Part shown: positions 30,486 to 38,841 of the stretch, in pieces | Numbering within the stretch: position 1 is the stretch's first letter | How the letters are laid out: each line of letters starts with the position of its first letter | NCBI GenBank assembly: GCA_017994815.1 | Contig: JAGOJY010000001.1 | Location: 124,001-188,000 of the forward strand | Length of the DNA: 64,000 nucleotides | Source of the DNA: Acidobacteriota bacterium | GTDB taxonomy: Bacteria > Acidobacteriota > Polarisedimenticolia > J045 | Reading direction: 5' to 3' | Made by a program: the position numbers and the translations under genes | Notes under the pieces: model-generated | What the model was told of the DNA's origin: nothing | Database searches by the model: none | Seen by the model: the letters and a program-made list of their open reading frames with translations, nothing else

Positions 30486-31880
30486 ATGGCCAGAATTTCC
30501 GGTGCCTGCGTGCTCGTCGCCGACGACGAGCGCGCCATCCGCGACGCGCTGCGGATGATCCTCGAGTACGAGGGCTATCGCGTCGTCGAGGCGACGGACG
30601 GGGAACAGGTGTTGCCCGTCGCGCGCGCCGAGCACCCGGATGCGGTCCTGCTCGACATCCGCATGCCGCGGCTGAGCGGGCTCGAGGCGCTGCGCAAGCT
30701 GCGCGAGGCCTACCCCGAGTTGCCGGTGCTGATGATCTCGGGACACGGCACGATCGAGACGGCGGTCGAGGCGCTGCGCGGCGGCGCGCAGGACTTCCTC
30801 GAGAAGCCGCTCGAGCGCGAGGTCGTGCTCCGGCGGCTCGCCGGGATTTTGGAGCGGGCGCGCCTGCGCGAAGAAGTCGCCAGCGCGCGCGTCGGCGACG
30901 ATCTGCGCTGGAAGCTCGTCGGCCAGAGCGCCCCGATGCAGCGCGTGTTCGAGCTGATCGAGCGCACCGGGCCGACGCAGGCCACCGTGCTCATCACCGG
31001 CGAGTCCGGGACGGGCAAGGAGCTGGTCGCGCGCGCGATCCACGCCCGCTCGCCGCGCGCCGAGGCGCCGTTCATCAAGGTGAACTGCGCGGCGATCCCG
31101 GACGAGCTGATCGAGTCCGAGTTGTTCGGCCACGAGAAAGGCGCGTTCACCGGGGCCAGCCTGCGCCAGCGCGGGCGCTTCGCCCGCGCGCACGGCGGGA
31201 CGCTGCTCCTGGACGAGATCGGCGACATGTCGTTGCGCACGCAGGCCAAGGTGCTGCGCGCGCTGCAGGACGGCGAAATCGAGCCGCTGGGAGCTGGAAG
31301 GCCGGTGCACGTCGATGTGCGGGTGATCGCCGCGACCAACAAGGACCTGCGGACCGAGATGGAGGCCGGGCGCTTCCGCGAGGACCTGTACTACCGCCTG
31401 AGCGTGCTGCCGATCCAGTTGCCGCCGTTGCGGGCGCGGCGCGAGGACATCCCGCCGCTGATCGAGCACCTCACGGCGCAGATCTGCGCCGAGAACAACT
31501 TCCGCCCCCGGCGGTTCTCTCGCGCGGCGATCCAGGCACTGGCCGAACGCCCGTGGCCGGGGAACGTTCGCGAGTTGCGCAACACGCTCGAGCGCGCGCT
31601 GATCCTCTCCACGGGCGAGACGATCGACGTCGGCGAGCTGCCGGAGGCCGAGGCCGCGGCCCAGGGTGACGGGGAGGCCTGGCTCGCGGCGCCGACGCTG
31701 AGGGAGTTCAAGGAACGCTCGGAACGGGTCTACCTCTTGGGGAAACTGGAAGAACACGGATGGAACATCACCCGCACCGCGCAGGCGATCGGTACCCCCC
31801 GCTCGAACCTGTACAAGCGCCTCGAGCACCACGGGCTGGCGCGCCTCGCGGCGGTGCGGGACAGGGAGACGGCTCCATGA
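30486..31880 (+). CDS. Sigma54-dependent response regulator (NtrC family), second
   Basis: 464 residues: receiver with Asp57 (VLLDIRMPRLSG) and Lys in EKPL, AAA+ domain with Walker A GESGTGKE, intact GAFTGA at 219-224 and Walker B GGTLLLDEIGDM, and a C-terminal Fis-type DNA-binding helix pair (TRTAQAIGTPRSNLYKRLEHHG). About 40% similar by eye to the regulator at 27280, so the two look like diverged paralogues; this one has no adjacent kinase. It starts 30 bp after htrA without a good Shine-Dalgarno, and its stop overlaps the next ATG. Confidence 0.95.
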   Translation: MARISGACVLVADDERAIRDALRMILEYEGYRVVEATDGEQVLPVARAEHPDAVLLDIRMPRLSGLEALRKLREAYPELPVLMISGHGTIETAVEALRGGAQDFLEKPLEREVVLRRLAGILERARLREEVASARVGDDLRWKLVGQSAPMQRVFELIERTGPTQATVLITGESGTGKELVARAIHARSPRAEAPFIKVNCAAIPDELIESELFGHEKGAFTGASLRQRGRFARAHGGTLLLDEIGDMSLRTQAKVLRALQDGEIEPLGAGRPVHVDVRVIAATNKDLRTEMEAGRFREDLYYRLSVLPIQLPPLRARREDIPPLIEHLTAQICAENNFRPRRFSRAAIQALAERPWPGNVRELRNTLERALILSTGETIDVGELPEAEAAAQGDGEAWLAAPTLREFKERSERVYLLGKLEEHGWNITRTAQAIGTPRSNLYKRLEHHGLARLAAVRDRETAP

Positions 31881-32848
31881 CGCGTTCCGCGCGCCGCGTG
31901 CTCGCGCCGGCGCTGGTCCTGGCCGCGGCGATCGCTCCGCTCCCCTCGCAGGAGCAGCTCCCCCCCGCGCTGCAGGGCGACATCCTCGACCCGGCCCAGC
32001 GCTCGCGCCCGGCGATCACGCCGCAGATCCAGCAGGCGCTCGACCGGCTGGCCGCCGAGTCGCGCGACAACCCCGGCGACGCGCTGAAGCTGGGCCAGTA
32101 CGGCCTGGCGCTCGTGCGCGTGGGCCAAATCGAGCAGGGCATGGCGGCGTTGACGCGCGCGGCCGGCATGGCGCCCGACGACCCGCGGGTGATGCTCTAC
32201 CACGCCAAGGGGCTGTGGAAAGCCAACCGGCCGAGCGAGGCGGCCGACGCGGCGCTCAAGGCCGCGCGGTCCCCGCTCGCCACGCACTCGGTCGCCTCCG
32301 AGGCCAACTTCGTGGCCGGCACCATCCGCTCGCGGCAAGGCAGCTTCAAGGAGGCCGAGTCGCTGCTGCGCGAATCGCTGCGGCTGGACCCGGCCAACGG
32401 CGGTGCGCTGTTGAACCTGGGCCTGCTCCTGATCGCGCGTGGCGAGCGCGCGCAGGGCCTCGCGCAGCTGGAAAACGCGGCGCTGCGCGATCCCGACAAC
32501 CCCGGCGTGCTCAGCGCGCTCGCGCGCGTGATGGAGGCTTCGGGCAAGCTCGACCGCGCGCTCGAACTGTGGGAGCGCGTCGTGCGGCTCGTGCCGCGCG
32601 ACCCGGAAGCCCGCTCCGTCCTCGGCGAGCACTACCTGAGCCGCAGGCGCTATGACGCGGCGGCAGAGCAGTTCGCCGTCGCGGTCGAAGTGCGCCCGGC
32701 GGACGCGAACGCGCACGCGCTGTACGCCCAGGCGCTGCTGAACCTCGGCCGCCTGGACGAGGCCCAGCGCGAGGCGGCGCAAGCCGCGCGGCTCGGCTCG
32801 ACCGAGGCGGAGCAGTTGCTGCAGTCGATCGAGGCGCGCCGCCGCTAG
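31877..32848 (+). CDS. Exported tetratricopeptide-repeat protein
   Basis: 323 residues: a signal peptide (basic MTRSARR, hydrophobic core, cleavage near residues 20-25) followed by about seven TPR units (for example NPGDALKLGQYGLALVRVGQIEQGMA, NGGALLNLGLLLIARGERAQGLA, DPEARSVLGEHYLSRRRYDAAAEQF). Probably a periplasmic scaffold. Its ATG overlaps the stop of the second NtrC-type regulator, so it is co-translated with it and lies in the htrA transcript. Partner unknown. Confidence 0.8.
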   Translation: MTRSARRVLAPALVLAAAIAPLPSQEQLPPALQGDILDPAQRSRPAITPQIQQALDRLAAESRDNPGDALKLGQYGLALVRVGQIEQGMAALTRAAGMAPDDPRVMLYHAKGLWKANRPSEAADAALKAARSPLATHSVASEANFVAGTIRSRQGSFKEAESLLRESLRLDPANGGALLNLGLLLIARGERAQGLAQLENAALRDPDNPGVLSALARVMEASGKLDRALELWERVVRLVPRDPEARSVLGEHYLSRRRYDAAAEQFAVAVEVRPADANAHALYAQALLNLGRLDEAQREAAQAARLGSTEAEQLLQSIEARRR

Positions 32849-32882
32849 GGTTCTCTTCTCGATCCGGCAGCCGGACGCGGGG

Positions 32883-33239
32883 TCAGAGCTGGCTGTCCCG
32901 CGGGTCTTCCCCCAGGCGGGCGAGGGCGGCGGCGAGGCCGTCGATCTCGCGTTCGAGCGTGGCCAGCGCGGAGCTGACGTCGGCCCGGTCGCGCGCGAGC
33001 CGCTCGACCTCGGCGGCGGCCACGGCGGCGGCACGACCGCCGAGCGTCGCGACCACGCCCTTGATGCTGTGCGCGGCGCCCGCGAGGGCCGCGGCGTCCC
33101 CGGTCGCCCGCGCTTGGCCGAGTTGGGCGAGGAACTCGTCCCGGTCGGCCCGGAACTGCTCGATCACGCGCGCGAGGAGCTTGGGGTTGCCCCGGGTCCA
33201 ACCACGCAGGACTTGCTCGTCGAACGCTGGTCCTGTCAT
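32883..33239 (-). CDS. Hpt-domain phosphotransfer protein
   Basis: 118 residues; a stand-alone histidine phosphotransfer domain with His57 in AGAAHSIKGVVATLG, a four-helix pattern and no other domain. It would shuttle phosphate between a hybrid kinase and a response regulator, neither of which is adjacent. I chose the ATG at 33239 because a TATGAT -10 hexamer lies 7 bp upstream with no Shine-Dalgarno, suggesting a leaderless mRNA; in-frame starts at 33251 and 33278 would place the palindrome inside the gene. Divergent from phoU. Confidence 0.8.
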   Translation of the reverse strand: MTGPAFDEQVLRGWTRGNPKLLARVIEQFRADRDEFLAQLGQARATGDAAALAGAAHSIKGVVATLGGRAAAVAAAEVERLARDRADVSSALATLEREIDGLAAALARLGEDPRDSQL

Positions 33240-33244
33240 GGGCC

Positions 33245-33271
33245 CGATCATACCTTGTGCGTGTATGATCG
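33245..33271. promoter_or_regulatory. 9-9-9 palindrome with outward -10 elements between hpt and phoU
   Basis: CGATCATAC (33245-33253) and GTATGATCG (33263-33271) are perfect 9-bp arms with a 9-bp spacer. Each arm reads TATGAT outward, at -10 position for hpt on the minus strand and for phoU on the plus strand. A dimeric regulator bound here would block both promoters. No -35 matches are evident. Confidence 0.55.
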
Positions 33272-33295
33272 TCGTCACCTGCCGGAGACTCGAGC

Positions 33296-33958
33296 GTGGA
33301 ACACTACTTCGAGCAGCAGTTGGAGACCTTGGCCGCGACCATGCAGCGGCTGGGCGGGCTGGTCGAGCAGGCGATCGGCAACTCGGTCCGTGCGCTGGTC
33401 GAGCGCGACGACCGCGTCGCCGCCGGCGTGATCCGCGATGATGTCGCGATCGATCAACTCGAGCTGGAAATCGACCAGTTCGTGATCACGATGCTCGCGC
33501 GCTTCCAACTCGCCGCGCGCGACCTGCGCTTCGTCACCACCGCGATGCAGATCACGACCGACCTGGAGCGGATGGCCGACCACGCCGCGAACATCTGCCA
33601 CCGCGCGATCGAGCTCAACACGGAGCCGCCGCTCAAACCGCTGGTGGACATCCCGCAGATGGCGCGCCGCACGCAGGAGATGGTGCGCGGAGCCCTCGAT
33701 GCCTTCGTCAACCGCGATGCGGATGCCGCGCGGGCCATCATCCCGCTCGACGACGAGCTCGATCACCGGATGGAGACGGTCTTCCGCGAACTGCTGTCGT
33801 ACATGCTGGAAGACCCGCGCACCACGCGCCGCGCGATCCGGCTGATGTTCGTGGCCAAGGAGTTCGAGCGCATCGGCGACCAGGTCACGAACGTCTGCGA
33901 AGAGATCGTCTACATGGTCGAAGGCAAGGTGATCAAGCACGCCTTCTACGGCGACTGA
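33296..33958 (+). CDS. phoU: Phosphate uptake regulator PhoU
   Basis: 220 residues; two three-helix bundles with the metal-binding motif twice (ITTDLERMADHAANI and VAKEFERIGDQVTNV), as in PhoU, the negative regulator linking the PstSCAB transporter to PhoR. Starts at GTG 33296. No pst or phoBR genes are in the window, so here phoU is detached from its usual operon. The product lacks extensions. Confidence 0.95.
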   Translation: MEHYFEQQLETLAATMQRLGGLVEQAIGNSVRALVERDDRVAAGVIRDDVAIDQLELEIDQFVITMLARFQLAARDLRFVTTAMQITTDLERMADHAANICHRAIELNTEPPLKPLVDIPQMARRTQEMVRGALDAFVNRDADAARAIIPLDDELDHRMETVFRELLSYMLEDPRTTRRAIRLMFVAKEFERIGDQVTNVCEEIVYMVEGKVIKHAFYGD

Positions 33959-33969
33959 GGGAAGAAAAC

Positions 33970-33991
33970 GGCGCGGGCAAGCGCCCGCGCC
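33970..33991 (-). terminator. Bidirectional terminator between phoU and the M1-like peptidase gene
   Basis: GGCGCGGGC-AAGC-GCCCGCGCC is a perfect 9-bp stem with a 4-base loop. On the minus strand it is followed by GTTTTCTT, a good intrinsic terminator for the peptidase gene ending at 34018; on the plus strand it lies 12 bp after phoU. Confidence 0.85.
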
Positions 33992-34017
33992 GCATGAGCC
34001 GCCAGGAGCCGCCCGGA

Positions 34018-36687
34018 TCAGAGCGCGCGCGTCGTGATCCAGACCGTGTGGTCCGGGTCGACCTTCGGCGCCTGCTTCGGCTTCGCTTCCACGCGCAGCC
34101 GCAGGTCCTTGGACGAATCCTCCAAAAACTCCTTCAGCACGACCGGACCGCTCTCCGTTTCCACCACGATCGGCACCAAAAGTCGCTTGAACACCTTGCC
34201 GGCCAGCGGCTTGTCGTTGTGCAGCACCGTCTGCTGCAGCTTGCCCGTGATGATCCAGCCCTTGCCGTCTTCCGCCGGGGCCGGCGAGTCGAACTTGTAG
34301 GCGATTTCCGGGATCCCCATGCCGCTCACGTACTGGTCGAAGAACCAGCCCATGTCCTCGCCGAACACGCGGTCCGCGATGCGCTTGAGGTCCTCGGTGC
34401 AGATCAGGTCGCCGTCGTAGGTCTGCATCGCCGTGCGCAGGAACGTGTACAGCTTCTCGATGCCGTAGTAGTGCCGGAGCATGTTCACGACGAACGGGCC
34501 CTTGGTGTAGCGCAACAGACCGCCGCGACCGGTGAGCGCCATCCACGGCTGGTCCACGGGGCATTCGTGATCGCCGCCCATCCCGGCGGTGCGCCAGTAG
34601 TTCAGCGTGTGCTCGGCCCCGACCTTGTCCTTGATCGCCTCGACGTACAGGAAGGACGAGATCTCGGCCAGGCTCTCGACGAACCAGTAGCTCTGGAAGT
34701 TGATGCTGGAAACCCGCCCGCCCCACCATTGGTGGGCGTTCTCGTGGGCCGTCACGGCGCGGGTCCACATCGGGTCGAACGTCGGGCCGAAGATCTCCGT
34801 GCCGTAGCTCATCATGAACGTCTCGGGCCAGAAGATCATCTCGCCGACGTAGATGATCGAGGTCGGCGATTGGGCCGACAGGCCCTGGGCCGGCGTCCCG
34901 ACGAGCTTGAGGTCCTTGAACGGGTAGGGCAGCTGGTACAGCGCCGTGTACAGCTTGGTGCTCTGCACGGCCTGGTCGACCTGCGGCTTCATCGCCTTCG
35001 GCCCGGGATTCGGGATTTCCAGCGACTCGCGCTGCGCGTCCATGCGCCGCGGACCCATCATGTTCTGGGTCATGTAGCCGGTGACTGTCAGCCCCTCCGA
35101 CTCCTGCACGACCGGTTCGAAGTACTTGCCGATGATCATCGTCGGGAAGTTGATCATCCGGTCCGAGCCCCACTCGGTGTAGCGGTAGCCGTCGGTCACC
35201 TCCTCGCCGAGCTTGGAGCCGATCGCGATGTGGGTGTAGGGGGCGCGGGTGCGCATCACGAACCGGATCGCGGACGGTTCGTCGAGACCGCCCATGAACG
35301 GCAGGAAGCCCTGGCGGTCGATGTACCAGAACCCGTCGCTGATCATCCGCACGACCTTCGGGCTCTCGAACGAGACCTGGGCCCTGAGGATCGTCCCCGC
35401 CGGCTTCTTCTCGGGCAGCATGACCCGGAAGACGTTGTTGGTCTCCTCGAAGCCGAACAGGAGCGAGCCGAAATTCGGCACCGGCACGAACGGCACGTCT
35501 TTCCCGGCGATGCGGACGTAGCGCACGGTCGGGTTGCCGGTCAGGAAGAAGTACAGGTCGGTCGACTCTCGCAGCAGGACCAGCTCGGTGTCTACCAGCG
35601 CGGTGAACTTGTCGGTGTCGATGTCGAACTGCCCCTCGAACTTGAGCGGCGTGATGTCACGGTAGCCGCGGAAGCGGCCGCGCTCCAGCGGCGAGGCAGC
35701 GCGCAGCGCCGGCGCGGGGTAAACGCTGATCAGCCGTTCGTTGGTGTCGCTGGCGCGGAACGACAGCGTCCCCTTCTCGACCGAGATCGCCACCTGCAGT
35801 GGCGAGGTCGGCGAGAAAGCGTAGCTCAGCCAGCCGTGCTTGGCGGTCTTGATGCGCAGGCCGAAGTTCTCGATGTACTCGGGCGCGCTGGGGAAGCCGT
35901 AGACGTAGGGCGTGTACTCCTTGTCGGCGCGGTCCTTCATCGCCTCGTCGTACATGTCGCGCAGCGCGTCGGCGGCCTTGGCATCGGTCGGCCGGGAGGC
36001 CGGCGCCTCGTCCCAGCCCAAAAGGTCGGTGAACGTCCGGTTGTCGGGGTGGAACGAGACCTCGATCCGCTCGATGTCGGTGTCCACGAGCTTGGTCTTG
36101 AGCCGGCGCTCGAAGTACAGCGCCTCCTGCTCGTTGAGCGGGCGGATCGTCAGGTGGCCCTTGCCGGCGATCGCGAACGCGCTGGGCTTGCCGTTCCAGG
36201 TGGAGGCGCCGGCCCAGCCGGACTCCATGCTGAGCTTCAACAGGTCGTGTTCGAACGTGAACGGCTTGACCGGGCGCGCCTGGTCGACCTTCTGGACGTC
36301 GATGTGGTAGGCGTCGGCAACCTCGTGCAGCTTGTCGCGGCCGGTGATCTCGTAGTCCTTGCCCTTCTTCTCCAGCGTGTACTTCCACAGCTCGGTCACC
36401 ATCTTGTCGTCGAGGCAGCGCTGGATCGTCAGCGTCGTGCTCGCCTTGTCGCCGGCCAGCTCGACGCCGGCGTTCGTGTACACGCGCACGAACTTCTTCC
36501 CGGCGGCGTTCGTCTCCTTCGTCAGCTCGGTCGATTCCTTCTGCAGCGCCTGGCGCACGCCGCTGCGGACCTCCTGCGGGATCTTGTCGTCCCACGGCAG
36601 GTCGGCGAGGCGGCCGGCGATCGCCGAAGACGCGGCGAGGAGGACGAAAACCGAGAGCAGGGCGAGGACGCGGGTCGGACGCAGCAT
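34018..36687 (-). CDS. Secreted M1-family (aminopeptidase-like) metallopeptidase
   Basis: 889 residues from the ATG at 36687 (GAGGTGG upstream), with a signal peptide cleaved near ASSAIAG. The gluzincin zinc site is intact: HENAHQWWG with His648, Glu649 and His652, and Glu671 after exactly 18 further residues (HEXXHX18E). The first 400 or so residues do not show the GXMEN aminopeptidase motif of canonical M1 enzymes, and that motif is not obvious before the zinc site, so exopeptidase activity is uncertain. The C-terminal part resembles the beta-rich domain after the M1 core. Likely periplasmic or secreted. It ends at a strong terminator. Confidence 0.85.
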   Translation of the reverse strand: MLRPTRVLALLSVFVLLAASSAIAGRLADLPWDDKIPQEVRSGVRQALQKESTELTKETNAAGKKFVRVYTNAGVELAGDKASTTLTIQRCLDDKMVTELWKYTLEKKGKDYEITGRDKLHEVADAYHIDVQKVDQARPVKPFTFEHDLLKLSMESGWAGASTWNGKPSAFAIAGKGHLTIRPLNEQEALYFERRLKTKLVDTDIERIEVSFHPDNRTFTDLLGWDEAPASRPTDAKAADALRDMYDEAMKDRADKEYTPYVYGFPSAPEYIENFGLRIKTAKHGWLSYAFSPTSPLQVAISVEKGTLSFRASDTNERLISVYPAPALRAASPLERGRFRGYRDITPLKFEGQFDIDTDKFTALVDTELVLLRESTDLYFFLTGNPTVRYVRIAGKDVPFVPVPNFGSLLFGFEETNNVFRVMLPEKKPAGTILRAQVSFESPKVVRMISDGFWYIDRQGFLPFMGGLDEPSAIRFVMRTRAPYTHIAIGSKLGEEVTDGYRYTEWGSDRMINFPTMIIGKYFEPVVQESEGLTVTGYMTQNMMGPRRMDAQRESLEIPNPGPKAMKPQVDQAVQSTKLYTALYQLPYPFKDLKLVGTPAQGLSAQSPTSIIYVGEMIFWPETFMMSYGTEIFGPTFDPMWTRAVTAHENAHQWWGGRVSSINFQSYWFVESLAEISSFLYVEAIKDKVGAEHTLNYWRTAGMGGDHECPVDQPWMALTGRGGLLRYTKGPFVVNMLRHYYGIEKLYTFLRTAMQTYDGDLICTEDLKRIADRVFGEDMGWFFDQYVSGMGIPEIAYKFDSPAPAEDGKGWIITGKLQQTVLHNDKPLAGKVFKRLLVPIVVETESGPVVLKEFLEDSSKDLRLRVEAKPKQAPKVDPDHTVWITTRAL

Positions 36688-37033
36688 GAGCCACCTCAGC
36701 GGAGTAGGGTTCCGGCGCGGGGCCGCCCGGACGGGGTAGGGGCCGGCCAGGAACCCCGGGACCGCGCATTTTACCGTAGGCGGCCCGCGGGCTCCCCCGA
36801 ATCTGCGGGTCGGCGCGGACGGGGCGCCGCGCCGGCCCAAGCGCTTCGCCCGGCGCGGTTTGCCCGGCCGGAGGGCCGCGCGACGGCCGCCCCGACGCGC
36901 CCGCGCTCCGTGTGCAAGCTGTGTCGTGCCGGCGGGTAAGCGCCGCGGAGCTCCCCGGGTCTGAGCGCGCCCTCGAAAGCGGTCGTGCGGCCGAGGGTCT
37001 TTCGGCGCGCCCGCGCGGAGCAGCGAGCCGAAG

Positions 37034-37157
37034 GACGCTCGAGGATTTGTCGGGCGAGGGTCGTCTTACCGACCTGACGCGGACCGCCCACGAAGACCAT
37101 CTTGCGGGTGAGATCCAGCTCGACTTGCGGGCGGAGGTCGCGTTCCATGGGAGGCAT
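37034..37157 (-). pseudogene. N-terminal fragment of an AAA_14/DUF4143-type ATPase
   Basis: The frame from ATG 37157 (or 37148) reads MPPMERDLRPQVELDL, then RKMVFVGGPRQVGKTTLARQ, the start and Walker A (GGPRQVGKTT) of the mobile AAA ATPases that carry a C-terminal DUF4143 domain. Similarity stops after about 40 residues; what follows in frame is low-complexity sequence. Full-length relatives have about 380-420 residues, so this is a truncated remnant. Confidence 0.6.
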
Positions 37158-37334
37158 CTTCCAGATTCTTGGACAGCTGGGAAGAACGTCAGGAGGTTTC
37201 TTGGACCGGTGCCAGGAGCAGCGGTCACCCTCGTCAGGTCCGTCGCGCCTTCCTCGGGGGACGCTCGGCGGTGCTTGCAATCAAATCGCCTCTTCGCGAA
37301 CCTGCGCGCCCAAGGGAGTGGACGTTGACCCGAT

Positions 37335-37392
37335 GCGTGCGTGAGAAGACCATCGGCAAGCCGTGTGCGGGGAATCCGCACGCAGGTTTGGT
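37335..37392 (+). mobile_element. Degenerate group II intron domain V-like remnant
   Basis: The plus strand reads AAGCCGTGTGCGG, GGAA, TCCGCACGCAGGTTT: a hairpin with the AGC triad side, a GTGCGG/CCGCAC stem, a GGAA-type loop and a GGTTT 3' side. This resembles group II intron domain V (AGCCGT...ACGGTT), with one base missing on the 3' side. The preceding GTGCGTGAGAAGACCATCGG is also like sequence just before domain V in bacterial introns. No reverse transcriptase is left. Identification is from memory of the motif. Confidence 0.45.
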
Positions 37393-37410
37393 GGCGCCCG
37401 AGGTGTACCC

Positions 37411-38841
37411 GTGCGCGCGGTGATCGGCCTCGAGGTCCACGTCCAGCTCGGGACGCGGACGAAGCTCTTCTGCGCCTGCCCGGCGGAGTTCGGCGGCGAG
37501 CCGAACAGCCGCACCTGCCCGGTCTGCCTCGGGCTCCCGGGCGCGCTGCCGATGCCGAACGCCGAGGCCGTGCGCCTGGCCCTGCGCGCGGCGCTCGCGC
37601 TCGGCTGCGCGGTGCACGAGGTCTCGACCTGGGCCCGCAAGAACTACTTCTACCCGGATCTGCCGAAGGGCTACCAGATCACGCAGTACGACCGCCCGCT
37701 CGCCACCGGAGGCCGGGTGCGGATCGAGCCGCCGGACGGGGCGCGCTGGGTCGGCGTGCGCCGGGTGCACCTGGAGGAGGACGCGGGCAAGTCGCTGCAC
37801 GACCTCGTCGAAAACCGCACCGCGCTCGACTTCAACCGCTGCGGCGTCCCGCTGGTCGAGATCGTCGCCGAGCCCGAGATCGTCGACCCGGGCGAGGCAC
37901 AGCTGTACCTCGAGCGCGTCCGCGCGCTGATGCGCTCGGCGCAGGTGAGCGAGGCCGAGATGGAGCAGGGCTCGCTGCGCTGCGACGCCAACATCTCGCT
38001 GCACCGGGAAGGCGAGCCGTGGGGCGCGCGCGTCGAGCTGAAGAACCTGAACTCGTTTCGCCACGTGCGCCGGGCGCTGGAGCACGAGATCGGGCGGCAG
38101 TCGGCGGCGATCGCGGCCGGCACGGCGGTCCGCCGCGAGACCCGGTTGTGGGACGAGGTCCGCGGGTGCACCCGCGCGCTGCGCTCCAAGGAGGAAGAAG
38201 AGGACTACCGCTACTTCGACGAGCCCGACCTGCCGCCGCTCGTTCTCGCGCAGGAGCTGGTCGAGCGCGAGCGGGCGAACCTGCCGGAGCCGGTGCACGC
38301 GCGGCGCGACCGCTTCGTCGCCGCGCTGGGCCTGTCCGAGGCCGACGCGCAGCGCCTGACGCTGGAGCCCGCGCTCGCGGACTACTTCGAGCGCGTCGCC
38401 AGCGCTTCGGACAACCCGCGGGCCGCGGCGGCGTGGGTGCTGTCGGAGCTGCTCGGGGCGCTCCACGCGCGCGGGCTGCCGCTGTCGGCGAACCCGATGC
38501 CCGCCGAGCAGCTCGCGGCGCTGGTGCGGCTGGCGGCCGACGGCGAGGTCAGCGGGCCAGGCGCCAAGCAGGTTTTCGCGATCGCGTTCGAGACCGGCGG
38601 CGAGCCGGCGCGGATCGTCTCCGAGCGCGGGCTGCGTCGGCTGCGCGACCCGGCCGAGCTGGAGCAGCGCTGCCGCGCGGCGATCGCGGCGCACCCGGCA
38701 CAGGCCGAGGCGTACCGCCGCGGACGCGCCGGCGTGCTGTCGTTCTTCGTGGGCCAAATCGTGCAGGCCACCGCCGGCCGGGCCGACCCGGCGCGCGCGC
38801 GGGAGATCCTCGAACGGCTGCTCGCCCCGGGCCCGCGATGA
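37411..38841 (+). CDS. gatB: Aspartyl/glutamyl-tRNA amidotransferase subunit B
   Basis: tRNA-binding kinase subunit of GatCAB, which converts Glu-tRNA(Gln) and Asp-tRNA(Asn) to the amides. 476 residues from the GTG at 37411 with GAGGTG 8 bases upstream: GatB cradle domain (VIGLEVHVQL, CPVCLGLPGALP, KNYFYPDLPKGYQITQYD, HLEEDAGKS), helical domain, and C-terminal YqeY-like tail. gatA and gatC are not adjacent. The stop overlaps the next ATG (ATGA). Confidence 0.97.
   Translation: MRAVIGLEVHVQLGTRTKLFCACPAEFGGEPNSRTCPVCLGLPGALPMPNAEAVRLALRAALALGCAVHEVSTWARKNYFYPDLPKGYQITQYDRPLATGGRVRIEPPDGARWVGVRRVHLEEDAGKSLHDLVENRTALDFNRCGVPLVEIVAEPEIVDPGEAQLYLERVRALMRSAQVSEAEMEQGSLRCDANISLHREGEPWGARVELKNLNSFRHVRRALEHEIGRQSAAIAAGTAVRRETRLWDEVRGCTRALRSKEEEEDYRYFDEPDLPPLVLAQELVERERANLPEPVHARRDRFVAALGLSEADAQRLTLEPALADYFERVASASDNPRAAAAWVLSELLGALHARGLPLSANPMPAEQLAALVRLAADGEVSGPGAKQVFAIAFETGGEPARIVSERGLRRLRDPAELEQRCRAAIAAHPAQAEAYRRGRAGVLSFFVGQIVQATAGRADPARAREILERLLAPGPR

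Larger units (their letters stand above)
36688..37410. other. Gene-poor scar with decayed foreign fragments
   Basis: 723 bp without an intact gene, between the M1-like peptidase and gatB. It contains the N-terminal fragment of an AAA ATPase (37034-37157) and a degenerate group II intron-like hairpin (about 37335-37390), described separately. The stretch 36780-37030 is very GC-rich and I see nothing else in it. The peptidase promoter should lie near 36700-36780 but is not recognisable. Confidence 0.5.

Noticed and set aside
33239..33278. Longer Hpt protein from GTG 33278
   Set aside because: It would put the palindrome and the -10 element inside the coding region, and there is no well-spaced Shine-Dalgarno; not excluded.
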